Shown here one piece after another: positions 62,754 to 64,000 of a DNA stretch of 64,000 nt (position 1 is the stretch's first letter; every line of letters starts with the position of its first letter). A program made the translations under genes and the position numbers. The stretch is from contig JAJEKV010000017.1 of assembly GCA_021234155.1 (NCBI GenBank), positions 17,060,372 to 17,124,371 on the forward strand, in the 5' to 3' direction. The notes below the pieces were generated by a model. The model did not search any database. It was not told where the DNA came from and worked only from the letters and a program-made list of their open reading frames with translations. The DNA is from Isoetes taiwanensis (lineage: Eukaryota > Streptophyta > Lycopodiopsida > Isoetales > Isoetaceae).

Positions 62754-64000
62754 TTATCAAAGTACATGGGAAGATTGTGTGTAGGCATAATTTAAGAGCA
62801 TCTTTCTAAGTGGTAGGTATAATAAATTTTATATGATAGTGTTAGGTAGAACAATAGAATACAATAAAGCTTTACATGATTATGCAGTCATGTTATTTGC
62901 ATGGTTCTAGAGTTTATTCATAGACTCATATATGTGTGTACACTTTATAATTGCAAGAAGCGTTGTTTATAGTGCATGCATATAGTCAATCAGAAGTAGA
63001 ATGGTACTATTTTAAGCAAATTCCATAGAGAACAAGCAACTCATTTATTGCAATAGCATAGGCAAAACATCCATTAAACTAGAATCCTACAAAAAATTAT
63101 ACCAACATGTGCAAATATTTCCAATTAATTGCATACCCGAGAAATTGCTAAGATATCGGAACATTTCAATAGTATAGACATGAGAACATTAACATGGTCT
63201 CCTAACTCCTCCATATTATTATGCAATCTTTATGACTAACCTCACATCGTGAGAGTGTAATTTTTTAGATTTTACTTATAAGTTATAACTTAAGATATCA
63301 ATACCTTAGTTGTGGTGATTCCAATGATAATTGTGATACTGGCAAATGGTGTGGGGTTCTAGATATAATTGTGTAACAAAATTGTGCAGTTACATGCTTA
63401 CTGCGCAGGTTTCACTATTTTTTGGGCTTTGTTCAATCCAAAACTGCTTCAACCCATTTTTTCTTTGCTCTTACATGTTCTTATGTCGCAGCCCATTCCG
63501 ACTCACTTAAAAATGGAGCAAAACAAAATGGTTGAATATATGAGGAGAGCATCTGGCAAAAATAATGATTCAAAACCATTTAAGGGGCAAGCACAGTCAT
63601 TTTGACTGTGCAAATGTGTCAGGAAGCTATGATGCTATTATTGAAATCGCACCACTGGAATTTCCATGACTGGGATTGGGAATATTTTAAGCCAAAAGTT
63701 GTGATACTGTAAAAGATTTCAATATATAGACATATAATTCATTTGTATTTCGGGGTGTATTATGCTTCATGAAATGGAGTATATATACATGCACCAACTG
63801 CAGCTAGATCTTTACCCGTGCATACACATTTATTCCATCTTTACATCTGTTAAAACCAACAATTCATTGCCTTATTGCAATGCCTTATTGCAACAGGTTT
63901 GCATAAACAAACTTAGTCTCATATACTGCAAAGTTAGGAGAAATCAAAATCCCAAACCAGTGCTAAATTGGAAAGTACAAGGACCACATTTCCTTGATTT
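62754..64000. other. Promoter side of the Ser/Pro-rich gene and unassigned sequence
   Basis: AT-rich; a plus-strand frame at 63369-63605 is open for 78 codons but shows no motif. No repeat or RNA gene recognised. Confidence 0.35.

Overview
This window is a repeat-rich piece of a land-plant nuclear genome. The evidence is Ty3/gypsy and Ty1/copia LTR retrotransposons primed by initiator-Met tRNA, several LINEs, a plant-type PDR/ABCG transporter fragment, a CACTA transposon, a Helitron, tRNA-derived SINE-like repeats and spliced host genes. The species cannot be told from sequence alone. A spliced gene whose protein has a motif recalling ciliary microtubule proteins would fit a plant with swimming sperm, but that is weak inference.

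Layout. 1-7972: the 5' half of a decayed Ty3/gypsy element on the minus strand. It has a 1636-bp LTR and a PBS, then a charged ORF, a histone-H3-like ORF, an unrecognised ORF, gag with a zinc knuckle, and protease-like remnants. 8385-18502: a Ty1/copia element (minus) whose 3' LTR has been split by a 2.4-kb terminal-inverted-repeat element full of 16-bp palindromes and by a LINE that has lost its reverse transcriptase. 18541-26320: mostly unassigned DNA with one well-supported spliced gene (21432-22982), a short LINE with target-site duplications and a trimer of tRNA-like repeats. 26966-31816: an intact 1616-codon Helitron Rep-helicase. 31817-39300: unassigned DNA with isolated exon-like pieces and an old LINE. 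39718-47736: an 8-kb CACTA element with perfect TIRs and a GTA target duplication, inserted in a LINE tail whose uninterrupted paralogue lies at 49090-49795. Its cargo includes a PDR transporter fragment, exon-like segments and several long foldback hairpins. 50625-50973: an array of imperfect palindromes at a 29-bp period, next to a decayed transposase-like ORF. 52116-58042: a second copy of the first gypsy family, supplying the missing RNase H, integrase, chromodomain, polypurine tract and 3' LTR, and interrupted by a poly(A) LINE. 58043-64000: a Cys-rich pseudogene and an intact secreted Ser/Pro-rich protein gene.

Main result. The two gypsy copies overlap in LTR sequence and in the unrecognised pre-gag ORF. 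Read together they describe one chromodomain-carrying element family with additional ORFs between the 5' LTR and gag. In the only copy that covers that region, one of these ORFs is a divergent histone H3 whose C-terminal histone fold is intact. A chromodomain retroelement carrying its own H3/CENH3-like histone would be new to my knowledge. The alternative is a chance retrocopy of a host H3 variant inside a dead element.

All coding calls were read by eye from the sequence. No database search was possible, so names rest on recognisable motifs.
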